64,000 bases of DNA from Chthoniobacteraceae bacterium (GTDB lineage Bacteria > Verrucomicrobiota > Verrucomicrobiia > Chthoniobacterales > Chthoniobacteraceae): the NCBI GenBank assembly GCA_028293625.1, contig JAQGOL010000024.1, forward strand, positions 1 through 64,000. Reading direction: 5' to 3'. Below the pieces are notes generated by a model. The model saw only the letters and a list, made by a program, of their open reading frames with translations. It was not told the origin of the DNA and did no database searches. The position numbers and the translations under genes were made by a program. Positions 54,302 through 63,752 of this stretch are shown here, piece after piece; the stretch's first letter is position 1; each line of letters starts with the position of its first letter.

Positions 54302-56989
54302 TCAGGTTTGGGAGAGTAAAGCCGCATCATCTTTCCTGTTCCTGTTAAGACAAAGCGCCGCGTAACTGTTTGCCATCGCTTCAAGTGAAAACTGCGCACT
54401 GACGCGCAACCGCGCGGCGAGGCCATATTGTTCGCGCGCATGCTGATCGTGAGCCAGTTCCACGATCGCTTGGGCCAGTGCCTGGTTGTCGCGCCGGGGA
54501 GTCAGCCGGCCTGTCACCCGGTCGATGACCTGTTCACTTGCCCCGCCCACGGCGGTCGCGATCACCGGCAATCCTGCGGCCATCGCTTCAAGCGAGGCAT
54601 TGGGGCAGCCGGCGGGTTCAGAGACCATGACAAATAAATCGAGTTCATTCAAAAACCCGTCCGTTCCGGGAAGCTCACCGCGCCAGACTATCGGCAGGTT
54701 GAGTCCAATGTCCTTGAGATGGCGTGCATAGTCAGCCGCTCCCGATTCAATCCTACCGGCTATATGCAGTTCGTAAGGCGGCAGTTGTTCATTCGCAATG
54801 AAGAAAGCGGCAAGAAGATCTTCAAGCCGTTTGTCTGGTGAGATCCGCGCGGCAGTGCCAAAAATGAGTTTGCCGATGCGCGGCTTTTTTTGGCCTGCAT
54901 GCAAATCAACGCCGTTGCGAATGATTGTGCAAGGAGCTCCAAGCTGTGCCTCGGCGAGCGGTTTTTCAGCGGCGAACTTGACAACCACGCCTGTCAGCCG
55001 GGCTCCGTATCCGGCCGTGGTACGATAAGGAAGTTCCGGCCGCGGCTGCTCAAAATAGTGCGCCAGCGAGCGAAAGTACATTTCCCCGGGACTGACATCA
55101 AAGAGGCGGACTCCTTCAAGCGTGTCGGCAAGGAGCACCTTGCAGCTGGCGATCAGATTCCAAAAAAGCACGGCTTCCGGCGGGTCAAATACAGCTTCGG
55201 AGAGAATTCGGGTAACCGCCTTGGAAGGATTCAGCCTGGTTGGCGCACCGACATGAACAACAGGAATCCCGGCTGCCTCAAGCTGACGGCTGCCCTGGGT
55301 TGGCGCGGTTTCCTCAATGGTAAAAGCTTTTACCTTAATTCCCATGTGATGAAGGCGGGTAAGCAGACGCCGGGCGCTGCTTTGGGCGCCGCCCATGGAG
55401 AAGTTGTTTGTGATAATCCAAATGCCCTCTGGATTCCTGCGCTGCCGAAAGGCGAGCGTCATCCAATAAAGCTGGGCAATACGGAGTGCCATCTTCTCTT
55501 TTTGAAACGCTTTGGGCAATCTGCAGACGCGTTCTGCTTTGGGCAGACGTAAAAGCGCGTCGGCAAATTCGTCGGCGGATGCGGAGAGAGGCAGCCTCTG
55601 GCAATAAGCGGCATCGTTTGATAACTCAGCAGCGATTTCGCCCGCGCCTCCCGTGTCGGTAATGACGATAGGCAACCCGGCGGCGAGCGCCTCCAGTTGA
55701 GCAAGACTAAGGCCCTCAAAGTCGCTTGTTGAAAGATACGCATCGCTTGCACCAAGCAATGCGCCGATCCGGTCGGAGCCGCCAACTTGCACGATGGAAC
55801 TTTCCATTCCCCACTCTGCAATTGCCTTGTCGAGGGCGGTCGTCGCCTCTTGTCCATCAGCGCTGGTCGGGGCGCTTTCTCCCGCGAGAATACAGCGAGC
55901 CGTTGGAAGCCTTGCCTGCAGCTTTGCAATGATCTCCGGAATCCGATTAAGTTGTTTTTGTTTGCGCGGGTTAGCGACCGAGATGACAACAAAGTCGGTT
56001 TCCTTCCAACCTTGTTTGAGCCGCCATTGCCGGCTTTCCTCGAGCCGGCCGGAGACCGGTTTGTATGGTCCCGCATTAATTCCATTCCAAGCCGTGCGGC
56101 AGGGAGTGCCCGACTCTGTTTCTTCTACTTCCCTGGCGACAGTTTGGGAGCAGGCAATTAAAAGATCCGCCTTTTTCTCGGAATTACCAAAGCCGGCCGG
56201 CCATGCCTTGGGCATGTTATGCACGCTAACAACCAGTGGAATCCCGTGAGAGTGAAGCGCTTTGCTTTCAGCTCCCGATATAAGGTGGCCGTGAATCATG
56301 TCGGCGTGCAGGTGTCTCGCAAGCTTCGCCACCGCCGCCGCCCGTGCCTGAGGGTCGCGGGCTGCCGTGCTTAAATCGTAAAAGCCTTCCGGGGGCGGAT
56401 ACGCTTTCCTTGTCGAAGGCGCAAGCGCGGCGATCCATGCACGGTGTCCGTTTTGGTTGAGTTCATCCGCAAGATCGAGGGCGATTTTTTCCGCGCCGCC
56501 GATTTGAATCGTGGTGACAACCTGCAGAATTCGTAGCGCGCTATCATGGCAGCTGGCAAGTTCCGGGAGGCGGACGGAGCGGACCTGCTTGCTTGCAAAA
56601 AGCGAATGCAAGGATTCGGTCCAGGGTGCGCTTTCAAGAAGCTTGCCTAACAGCTGGGCCGCACGCGGCTCAAGATAGAGCGAGCGCGGAGTAGTATCCA
56701 CACTGACAGCCTGTTTCCGTGGCGGCTGAGAGGCCCTCGATCCGCCGCAGGCAACAAGGGGCAACCCGGTACTACTTCTCGGGATTGTTCGCGGGACTTT
56801 ATCTTGAAGCCAGCTTCCGCATTGAAGCAATAACAATGGCTCGTTGGCATCGAGCAGAGCTATTGCCAGGTTTTTTGCGCCAATAATAACGGTTGCGTCA
56901 GGGGTGATTCCCTGGGCCACAAGAGAGCGGGTTGAACGTTCAGCAAGAAGGGCGTCCAGGGTTTCAACCGAGAAGACGAAACCGCGCAT
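54302..56989 (-). CDS. tandem GT4-type glycosyltransferase (two catalytic modules)
   Basis: An 895-residue protein with two GT-B glycosyltransferase modules in one chain. After an N-terminal part of about 150 residues of unknown nature, module one (about 152-515) has LQVVTTIQIGGAEKIALDL, a DMIHGH region, VISVANPRKQKQLNRIPEII and a GLSLAQLEALAAGLPIVITDTGGAGEI nucleotide-sugar site. Module two (about 525-880) has IITNNFSMGGAQSSARRLL, GTAARISPDKRLEDLL and PNASLEAMAAGLPVIATAVGG. Double GT4 enzymes may add two sugars or polymerise; here they probably build an exopolysaccharide. It heads the envelope region, transcribed away from fdhD-side genes. Confidence 0.85.
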   Translation of the reverse strand: MRGFVFSVETLDALLAERSTRSLVAQGITPDATVIIGAKNLAIALLDANEPLLLLQCGSWLQDKVPRTIPRSSTGLPLVACGGSRASQPPRKQAVSVDTTPRSLYLEPRAAQLLGKLLESAPWTESLHSLFASKQVRSVRLPELASCHDSALRILQVVTTIQIGGAEKIALDLADELNQNGHRAWIAALAPSTRKAYPPPEGFYDLSTAARDPQARAAAVAKLARHLHADMIHGHLISGAESKALHSHGIPLVVSVHNMPKAWPAGFGNSEKKADLLIACSQTVAREVEETESGTPCRTAWNGINAGPYKPVSGRLEESRQWRLKQGWKETDFVVISVANPRKQKQLNRIPEIIAKLQARLPTARCILAGESAPTSADGQEATTALDKAIAEWGMESSIVQVGGSDRIGALLGASDAYLSTSDFEGLSLAQLEALAAGLPIVITDTGGAGEIAAELSNDAAYCQRLPLSASADEFADALLRLPKAERVCRLPKAFQKEKMALRIAQLYWMTLAFRQRRNPEGIWIITNNFSMGGAQSSARRLLTRLHHMGIKVKAFTIEETAPTQGSRQLEAAGIPVVHVGAPTRLNPSKAVTRILSEAVFDPPEAVLFWNLIASCKVLLADTLEGVRLFDVSPGEMYFRSLAHYFEQPRPELPYRTTAGYGARLTGVVVKFAAEKPLAEAQLGAPCTIIRNGVDLHAGQKKPRIGKLIFGTAARISPDKRLEDLLAAFFIANEQLPPYELHIAGRIESGAADYARHLKDIGLNLPIVWRGELPGTDGFLNELDLFVMVSEPAGCPNASLEAMAAGLPVIATAVGGASEQVIDRVTGRLTPRRDNQALAQAIVELAHDQHAREQYGLAARLRVSAQFSLEAMANSYAALCLNRNRKDDAALLSQT

Positions 56990-57013
56990 TGGATAGCTGC
57001 CGGCGGTGGATTG

Positions 57014-57541
57014 TTACTCGATCGAAACCACTTTAGGCCGTTGAAGGCGGAATGCTTCATCGGCCGCCTCGAAGATACGGGTCAGCTGTTCTTTGTTCTC
57101 GAGGCGGAACTCGACCGTCCGCGCATGCGTGCTCGTCGGATAGCTTTTCACCACTTTTTTCCAAGCGTCCTGGCCCGAGCGTTCGCCTGCTTCAAGAAGA
57201 AGCTGGTGCGCCTTATCGAGGGCTGCCGCACCGATTCCCAAAGGAGCATTTGGCACGTTTGGTTCGATGTAATAAAAACGGGCAAGGAGCGAGCCGTCGG
57301 TATCAATGTTCACTTCCGTCACGCGCGCAACGCCGTCGACGAGATACTCGTGGCTGCTTACGCTAACCATTGAAGCGGTGGCAACCGCGTAGGTGCCGCC
57401 GGGAAGTTTAGCCCGGAAAATGGGGCGGGTCGCCACATTCGGGCTTACCGCGGGGGGAGTGGCGGCAGGCGTGGCCGGTGCCTGTGCGTTGATGACGGGC
57501 GCAGCCGCGAGTAATAGAAGGAAAACAAGACGGTGAATCAT
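57014..57541 (-). CDS. secreted protein of unknown function
   Basis: A 175-residue exported protein. The signal peptide is MIHRLVFLLLLAAAPVINA. An Ala/Thr/Pro-rich linker (about residues 20-40) leads to a domain with KLPGGTYAVATASMVSVSSHEYLVDGVARVTEVNIDTDGSLLARFYYIE, a beta pattern, and a C-terminal helical part (AHQLLLEAGERSGQDAWKKVVKSYPTSTHARTVEFRL). No known motif. It sits between the GT4 gene and a membrane glycosyltransferase gene on the same strand. Confidence 0.65.
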   Translation of the reverse strand: MIHRLVFLLLLAAAPVINAQAPATPAATPPAVSPNVATRPIFRAKLPGGTYAVATASMVSVSSHEYLVDGVARVTEVNIDTDGSLLARFYYIEPNVPNAPLGIGAAALDKAHQLLLEAGERSGQDAWKKVVKSYPTSTHARTVEFRLENKEQLTRIFEAADEAFRLQRPKVVSIE

Positions 57542-57743
57542 GATGTTCAGCTAATCGGAGATTGTGCGCGGATGCGAGAAAGGAGATTAGGGTATGCGGC
57601 CAATTGGATCTATTGTCCGGAAGAAGGCCGCCCTGAAAGCGCGCGCTTAATTTTTCTGTGCGCGGGGGGATTAAGATTAAGAGGGGAGGTGTTTCGGATG
57701 TTTTGGCGCGCCATATATTGAATCTGCGCGACACATGGCCAGC

Positions 57744-59609
57744 CTACGGGGCGTCGAGAGTGGATTGTAACTCAATGAACTCCCGCTGCGCGGGGTTTAG
57801 TTGCAAAGCTTTTGTCAACTCCTTGCGCGCGCCGTCTTTATCGCCGCGTTCCAATCGCGAGCGGGCAACCAGGAAATGGATCTTGGCATTATCGGGTTCA
57901 GTTTGCAGCGCGGCCATGAAAAAGCGTTCCGCCAGTTCCCACCGTTTTTCCTCAAAAGCGAGGACGCCAAGATTGTTCAGCACGCGCTCGTGATTTGGCG
58001 AGAGTTCAAGAGCATGCCGATAAAAGCGTTTGGCGGTATCGCGATCCTGCCGGGCCAGAAAGACGTTGCCCAAGGCAAAAGGGATGTCGGCGTTGAACGG
58101 GGAATAACTCTGGGCAATGCGCAAGTTCCGTTCAGCCCGATCAAGGTCGCCGGATTCAGTGGTGCGAATTCCTGTGGTATAATAATCAAGGGCCCAAAGT
58201 GTGGCATCGGCGCGCTGGATGGAAACAAACGCGGCGGCAGCCATCGCCGCCAACGCCATCGCTACGGCGCCGGTCCATTGCCGGCGGGCGAGCCGTGTCC
58301 AGAGCGTGGCCATCCACCACGCGCCAAAAAGCAGAAGTCCCGGCACGGCGGCAAGGCGGTAACGTTCGGTAATAAACACGGGCATCAACGCGAGCATGTG
58401 CAAAACGACGGCTGCGGCGATCCATCGGGGAGGAGCCGCGCGCCAGCATGCAAAAGCCATCCCCGCCAAACCGAGCGCGGCGACAAAACCAAACCGGAGG
58501 CCGGGCCACGTGATTCCCTGTTCACGCATGGTTTGGATGCTGGTGATGTCGTCGTATTGAAAAGCATTCCAAAAGTTGAGGAACTTCGCGCCCATCAGCC
58601 GCAGCCAGTCAGCGCGATTTTCATGGATATAAGCGTGCGCTTTCTCCGACCAATAGCGTGAGATCTCAAACCGTTTGAGCGGGTGGCCTGCCGCGGCTTC
58701 CGCTTGGGAAACTGAGTCTTTGAGAAGCCCTTCTTGGGAGGAGCGCAAACCGGGAGGCATTCTCGGGTACCCATTGGCAATCGGGTTGTTGCCAATCCAG
58801 AAATTGATTCCGCCATGGGCCGAGAGCATGACCGGCTCGTGAGCCACAAGGTGGTTGTGAAGAGACGCGGGAGACGATCCGGCAAAAACCGCGGCGGTAA
58901 ACAAGGCGGCGGCGGCGGCAATGCGCGGCAGCCTTCTTTTTAATGGCAAACCGGCTGCCACCGAGCGTGCAATCGCGAAGAGCACCAGCGGGGCGAGCAT
59001 GAGGATGGTGGCCACCATCATGGAAAAAATGCCCATGAAGAGGCCCATCAGAATCCAGGGATGGGCCATGGACGATTCCCGCGTCTTTAAAAGCCACCAG
59101 ACAGATCCCCAATAAGCCAGCAACACCCAGACTGTCGGCATCAGGATGACTGAGAAAGTCTGTGCCGGCAAAAAGAAGATCCAGCCGAGTGCTGCAAGCC
59201 AGCCAATGAGACGCGGGTCGGCTCCGGAAAAATGGGGGGCGCTCTCCTCGCCGGCCGGACTTGATCTAAACGCAGCGAGAGCAAGTTTGTAGAGAAGTCC
59301 GGCAATGAGCGCAAAGAGAACGGCCTGGACTGCGCCCACCGTGAATGGATCAAATCCAAGAGGTTTATAAAAAGCAGCCAATAAGTAGGCGTATCCCGGA
59401 AGTCCATAAAACGCTTTTCCGTCAGTCCATTGACCTTTGGCGATACGCAGAGCCCAATCGCTGTAAAACTGCATGTCGTTGCCGTGCGGAATGAATTGAT
59501 CAGAATGGGAGAAACGCACCAGCACGGCCCCCTGAACAATCAATGCAATGAGAACGATCAGTATCGCATTCGAGAGACGTCTCGCATTTTTGACATCAGA
59601 TTTAGGCAT
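57744..59609 (-). CDS. membrane glycosyltransferase (GT39-like) with C-terminal TPRs
   Basis: A 621-residue integral membrane protein. It has a cytoplasmic start, one helix, and an early outward acidic loop (HGNDMQFYSDWALRIAKG), the type seen in lipid-linked-sugar-dependent transferases. About ten further helices run to residue 440, followed by three to four TPR units (residues about 480-600: AERNLRIAQSYSPFNADIPFALGNVFL, FYRHALELSPNHERVLNNLGVLAFEEKRW, FFMAALQTEPDNAKIHFLVARSRLERGDK). The enzyme family moves sugars from polyprenyl carriers to proteins or lipids outside the membrane. Exact substrate unknown. ATG 59609 is the first in frame. Confidence 0.75.
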   Translation of the reverse strand: MPKSDVKNARRLSNAILIVLIALIVQGAVLVRFSHSDQFIPHGNDMQFYSDWALRIAKGQWTDGKAFYGLPGYAYLLAAFYKPLGFDPFTVGAVQAVLFALIAGLLYKLALAAFRSSPAGEESAPHFSGADPRLIGWLAALGWIFFLPAQTFSVILMPTVWVLLAYWGSVWWLLKTRESSMAHPWILMGLFMGIFSMMVATILMLAPLVLFAIARSVAAGLPLKRRLPRIAAAAALFTAAVFAGSSPASLHNHLVAHEPVMLSAHGGINFWIGNNPIANGYPRMPPGLRSSQEGLLKDSVSQAEAAAGHPLKRFEISRYWSEKAHAYIHENRADWLRLMGAKFLNFWNAFQYDDITSIQTMREQGITWPGLRFGFVAALGLAGMAFACWRAAPPRWIAAAVVLHMLALMPVFITERYRLAAVPGLLLFGAWWMATLWTRLARRQWTGAVAMALAAMAAAAFVSIQRADATLWALDYYTTGIRTTESGDLDRAERNLRIAQSYSPFNADIPFALGNVFLARQDRDTAKRFYRHALELSPNHERVLNNLGVLAFEEKRWELAERFFMAALQTEPDNAKIHFLVARSRLERGDKDGARKELTKALQLNPAQREFIELQSTLDAP

Positions 59610-59755
59610 AAATGGGAGAAATTGAGCGGAATTGCGGGAGGTTAACCAGAGAATAGGTCAATGCTCGGCACTTGGCATCGACGTTGCTTTTAGAGAACTT
59701 GTTCTGCGGAGCTAAGCTTCGCGAAGCCCAATAACCAAACAGAAATCATATATAT
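59610..59755. promoter_or_regulatory. divergent region with a 12-base palindrome
   Basis: The 146 bases separate the divergent membrane glycosyltransferase and pseudopilin genes. They contain the perfect palindrome GCTTCGCGAAGC at 59716-59727, a possible operator or leader element. No good ribosome-binding sequence precedes the pseudopilin ATG, which follows an AT repeat. Confidence 0.4.
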
Positions 59756-60163
59756 ATGTTGCAGAAACTAAACAAAAAACGCGCGGGCTTTACCCTCGTG
59801 GAAATCATGATCGTGGTGGCCATCATCGCCCTTCTGGCGGCGATCGCGGTGCCTAACTTCCTGCGTTCGCGCAAACGCTCGCAAGCTACCCGTATCCTTG
59901 AAGATCTTCGCATGATCGACGCTGCCGTTGATCAGTATGCCATCGAAGCCAACCTTGCAGCGAACACCGTCGTGCCTTTTGATAAAGTGAAGCTTTACCT
60001 CAAAACCGGCACTCCTCTCTACACCACCGGCAAAAGCGTTTTGGGTGATAGCTATGGCACTTCATTCACCGTTGATGGTGTTATCAGCACCCCGACGAAC
60101 ACGAAAACTGCCTTGAGCGACGTTGCTCCTGATGAGTTCTGGTCGCCTTACCTTCTTAAGTAA
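59756..60163 (+). CDS. type II secretion/type IV pilin-like protein
   Basis: A 135-residue prepilin-like protein. The leader is MLQKLNKKRAG, cut before FTLVEIMIVVAIIALLAAIAVPNFL, with Glu at position 5. The next helix (RSRKRSQATRILEDLRMIDAAVDQYAIE) and the compact C-terminal part match small major-pilin-like proteins. No pilus or secretion genes are adjacent, but the region is devoted to glycan and surface proteins. A terminator follows the gene at once, so it forms its own transcript, and its short length and lack of a clear ribosome site deserve note. Confidence 0.85.
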   Translation: MLQKLNKKRAGFTLVEIMIVVAIIALLAAIAVPNFLRSRKRSQATRILEDLRMIDAAVDQYAIEANLAANTVVPFDKVKLYLKTGTPLYTTGKSVLGDSYGTSFTVDGVISTPTNTKTALSDVAPDEFWSPYLLK

Positions 60164-60188
60164 GCAGCCCCTGCTATAGCTCTTTATT

Positions 60189-60224
60189 AAGCCGTCCCGT
60201 TTTATTACGGGACGGCTTTTTATT
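60189..60224 (+). terminator. intrinsic terminator after the pseudopilin gene
   Basis: A perfect 12-pair stem AAGCCGTCCCGT/ACGGGACGGCTT with a TTTATT loop and a T-rich tail (TTTATTTG). Confidence 0.93.
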
Positions 60225-60279
60225 TGTCCGGAACTAACCTCGGACCTCGCTTTTCCGGAACGCCGCTCTTACCTGACAC

Positions 60280-62151
60280 TCACAGGCCGATTGTGTTCAC
60301 GATGAAAGTCTTGTAAAAGGGCGGCGGCGCACTATTCCAGGAAGCATTGATGTTGTCGTAGAAGAGCAGGGAACATCTGTAATCTTTTGCCGCAAAACCG
60401 GGCGGAAGGCTCACGGTCCAACTTTCGTATGCGATGCCGCTGTTGCTCGCAGGCGCGCATGGCCCTTTGATAATTGAAAAGAGCGTGTGACCATTGGAAA
60501 CCACCAGCATGCACCAGAGTAAATTGGCGGGCCTTTCCTTAAGCGCCCACTCAAATCTGAATGCATACCCTTCCGGCATCGGGTCCATCTTAAAGCCCGT
60601 TAAATCAGTATCCGCGCTGAGGTGGATGTCGCGCGCATCGAGAATGGAAGGTTCTGCGGCCGACCCTTGCTGATAAAGAGTCAGGCTGTTTGTCGAGTAC
60701 TCCTTCCAGGTCGTGCGTGCGAGAAAGTCGTGAAGCAGTGTATCGCTGGAAGAGACGATGCGGCCATCGGCAGTCCGCATGACCGGATGATAATATCCGG
60801 AACGCGAATCGAAAGTAGTCGGATCTGCGTAATCAACGAGAGCCACATCGGTCGGAGGCCCCGCATGATACTCGGCGCGACTCAGTGTTTTTAGTCCTTT
60901 TAGAACATGATGGAGCGAGTGCAGTTCTTGTCGCGTTGCGAGGTGCGAAAGATAAGGCATTGAAGCGGTTACACTCGCTTGCGGTGGGATCCGGGCGAGG
61001 ATCTTCGTTTTCCAATCGCGTTCCCATCGCTTGGTTTGCGCGGTTTGCACCTCATTGATCAAATCTTCAGCCGGACCGATGCATAACTGGCTGATTGCGG
61101 ATGCCACGACAACCAGCAGTGCTCCTGAATTTTTAAAGCGTGAGTTCTTTAGAACTTCCACCGCCGCAATCCAGAAAAGCGGGATCATGGGAGCTGCATA
61201 ATGAAATCTTACCGACCACTCCGAAGCCCGCCATGAAAGCAGATGCTGAAGAAGCAGCGGCAGCGCGATCAGAAGCCAGCGGGCTCTGAAAAGGGGAAGT
61301 CCGAGCATCGGGAGAAGCAAGGCCCAGAGCAGGTTCCCGCCGGCGAGCGCATTTCCCAATGCTCCAATTGCGCGCCCCGGTTGAGTAAAGAAACCGCCCA
61401 GAATTTCGGGGCCTGACTTGCCCAGATGAGAGTAGAGTTCCAGGTAGTCGACGTTGCCGGCATTCAGTGCGGGCCCAAGATATTTTCCGTACGCGAAGAA
61501 ACAGGTTGCTGCCGCCAGGGCTGGCAGTGCGTTCCAATATAACTGAAAAGCGGCAGTTGCTTTACTTCGCCATTCAATAAAAGCGTGAACTGCGCAGAAG
61601 CTGATTAATAACAAGGCAAGGTTCTCCTTGCAGGCAAGCACCATTAAAAACCAAAGCCAAAAGCGTCCCCGGTTTTTAGCCAGCCGCGCTTCAATCAGCA
61701 ACAAAAGCAGGGGAGCGGCAAACGCCTCGGGATGAAATTCATGAAGAGCGACAAACCCGGTGGCGGGAGCAATCACGGTTGCAATCGCCAAAAGCGCGGA
61801 GGCAACCGCGGAAAACCCGAGGCGTTGGGCGATACGCCATCCGGTTAAGGGGAGGGTGGCCAATGCAATGGACTGGAGGGCCACCAACACCATGGGATGG
61901 GGCCAGACCGCAAAAAGCGGAGTGGCTAAAAAAACAATCGGTTCGAAGTGATTGCCAAGAAGCGGGACATTAAGAAGGGAAACATGCCATTGGCCATGGA
62001 GAGCCAGCCAGAGGGCTTGCACATAAAATGCGAGGTCAAATGTCTCGTATTGAAATGTCCACCAACGCCACCACGACGCGGTGAACGTGATGAGGGCAAA
62101 GGATGCCGCGCTAAATAGTGTGACGCACCGGGCTGTGCGGATTAAGCGCAT
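60280..62151 (-). CDS. DUF2079 integral membrane protein
   Basis: A 623-residue membrane protein of the DUF2079 family, which resembles lipid-carrier glycosyltransferases. The diagnostic N-terminal loop is FDLAFYVQALWLALHGQWHVS with LGNHFEPIVFLATPLFAVWP, and HEFHPEAFAAPLLLLLI follows. About ten helices run to residue 370. A soluble C-terminal domain of some 250 residues follows, ending SWNSAPPPFYKTFIVNTIGL. It is convergent with the pseudopilin gene across the terminator and lies next to exosortase, in keeping with surface-glycan building. Confidence 0.85.
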   Translation of the reverse strand: MRLIRTARCVTLFSAASFALITFTASWWRWWTFQYETFDLAFYVQALWLALHGQWHVSLLNVPLLGNHFEPIVFLATPLFAVWPHPMVLVALQSIALATLPLTGWRIAQRLGFSAVASALLAIATVIAPATGFVALHEFHPEAFAAPLLLLLIEARLAKNRGRFWLWFLMVLACKENLALLLISFCAVHAFIEWRSKATAAFQLYWNALPALAAATCFFAYGKYLGPALNAGNVDYLELYSHLGKSGPEILGGFFTQPGRAIGALGNALAGGNLLWALLLPMLGLPLFRARWLLIALPLLLQHLLSWRASEWSVRFHYAAPMIPLFWIAAVEVLKNSRFKNSGALLVVVASAISQLCIGPAEDLINEVQTAQTKRWERDWKTKILARIPPQASVTASMPYLSHLATRQELHSLHHVLKGLKTLSRAEYHAGPPTDVALVDYADPTTFDSRSGYYHPVMRTADGRIVSSSDTLLHDFLARTTWKEYSTNSLTLYQQGSAAEPSILDARDIHLSADTDLTGFKMDPMPEGYAFRFEWALKERPANLLWCMLVVSNGHTLFSIIKGPCAPASNSGIAYESWTVSLPPGFAAKDYRCSLLFYDNINASWNSAPPPFYKTFIVNTIGL

Positions 62152-62207
62152 TTCCCGAGGCTAGAAGCGTTGTCAAGAGAAGCGCTGCAAGACGTATGCA
62201 TCCGATG

Positions 62208-63752
62208 TCAACGGCCCGGTGCCGCTTGCAAAAGAGCCGGAACCCGATTTTGGATCTCTTCCCGGGCCTGGTCGAATGTTTGCGGGCCCGCTACCACGAT
62301 TTGGAAAATTTGCTCCCCCGGATTGCGACGGCCGAGCCACGCGTTTTGCAGCCGCTCGCTGACCAAAGGTTCGAGTCTCCCTGGTTGTGCCCGATCCTGC
62401 ACCCGCGAGACGAAAACGTACAGCGTTCCACCATCGTGGCTGAATTCCGCGCATTGAAACAGCATCTCTGTTTTGTCGATCCTTACAGTGAACGGATTCT
62501 TTTTCGCGACCAATTTTAGTCCGACCTCAGGCAGGAAAAGCTCGGGTCTGAAAGTGCCGGCAAACCGTGCGGCGAAGCGGCTCGGCTCCCATTGGAAATA
62601 GAAGAGCTGCCAGGGAGCATGGTTTTTTTCCTTAAAAACCGCGGAAAATCCTTCGTTAAATCGCAGCAGTGAATGGGATTCATCGGAGGTTTTATAGCGT
62701 TTGAACGCGGCACCGTCCTCCGGCCAGACCGGATGCCATGCTTCGGCAAGATGCGATTTGCGCTCCTCGATTTGGAACCAGACGGCGGTCGCGATTTCCA
62801 CGCTCAGCAACCAGAGTCCCGCGGCAATCAGGAACGCGAGCCGGATGGGAACAAAGGGCGATGCGGGCCCGGCCGGCCTGGCTGGCCGGATGTTTTGAAG
62901 GCGTTCACCGGAAAACCAGAGGATGGCAAAGGAGACGCCGAAAATAAGCAGGCCAGCCGAATCGTGCCATCGTGCGACCGACTCGGGTCCATTGATGGCA
63001 GCCTTCCAAGTCAGAAAAAGGGCGCGAATGAAGTTGAGCATAAGAGCCACGGCGACTCCGCCACCCAGCAGTGCGATACGGCGGCGTGTTGTCAGCCGGT
63101 AGAATTCTCCGATGAAAACCGAGGCCATCAGGGTACCCGAGAGAGAGCGGATGCCGCTGCAAGCGTCTTCCACCCTGACATCGCCGGTTGGCAAATGAAT
63201 AAGGTTGCCGGCTTGAAAAGCGCTGATGCCCGCGATGTTAAGCACCGCGGTTGTGCCGTGCGCCACGGCCGAGGAGAGTATTTGAATGACCGACTGTTCG
63301 ATTGCAAGCGGCCATGGGATTGCCAGGAAGATCAGCAGCAAAGGGATGAGAAAGTGTCTCGCAAAACGAAAGCCGCCAACAAAGCCGATTGATAGAAAAG
63401 TAAATCCGACCACGATGCCGGCGTGCATCCAGTTGAGAATGCGCCATTCGGGGTTGGCTTCCTGCACGACCCGAATTGGCAGCAGCAAAAATAACAGCGC
63501 CGAGGCAGCAGCGAGAATGGAGCCGCACTGAGCGGGCTGTGAGAGAGCCGGTCGGTCACGCCAACGCAGCATCACAAGGAAAACCACAAAGGCGGGCACA
63601 AAATCGCCAAAGCCATATTGCGGGTTGATGGCCCAGTCGGTGTGCAGGTTTAAAACGAGCCTTCCCCACACCGCGCCGATCACGAGCGCAGAGAGCATTA
63701 TAAAGCCGCGCCCAGTGATTCGCGGCCGGATTGAGAAACTGGGAGGGTTCAT
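62208..63752 (-). CDS. exosortase with C-terminal EpsI-like domain
   Basis: A membrane peptidase of the exosortase family, about 514 residues from ATG 63752. The catalytic Cys lies in DACSGIRS (Cys198 from that start), the conserved Arg in NFIRA, and the His in HDSAG, all in the membrane-spanning core. A soluble C-terminal domain of about 200 residues (from LAEAWHPVW onward, with WQLFYFQWEPSR) resembles the EpsI-like part found in some exosortases. The enzyme cleaves PEP-CTERM tails; two such proteins occur at 10529 and 21328. The start is uncertain: the frame stays open to 63983 without better upstream starts. Confidence 0.88.
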   Translation of the reverse strand: MNPPSFSIRPRITGRGFIMLSALVIGAVWGRLVLNLHTDWAINPQYGFGDFVPAFVVFLVMLRWRDRPALSQPAQCGSILAAASALLFLLLPIRVVQEANPEWRILNWMHAGIVVGFTFLSIGFVGGFRFARHFLIPLLLIFLAIPWPLAIEQSVIQILSSAVAHGTTAVLNIAGISAFQAGNLIHLPTGDVRVEDACSGIRSLSGTLMASVFIGEFYRLTTRRRIALLGGGVAVALMLNFIRALFLTWKAAINGPESVARWHDSAGLLIFGVSFAILWFSGERLQNIRPARPAGPASPFVPIRLAFLIAAGLWLLSVEIATAVWFQIEERKSHLAEAWHPVWPEDGAAFKRYKTSDESHSLLRFNEGFSAVFKEKNHAPWQLFYFQWEPSRFAARFAGTFRPELFLPEVGLKLVAKKNPFTVRIDKTEMLFQCAEFSHDGGTLYVFVSRVQDRAQPGRLEPLVSERLQNAWLGRRNPGEQIFQIVVAGPQTFDQAREEIQNRVPALLQAAPGR

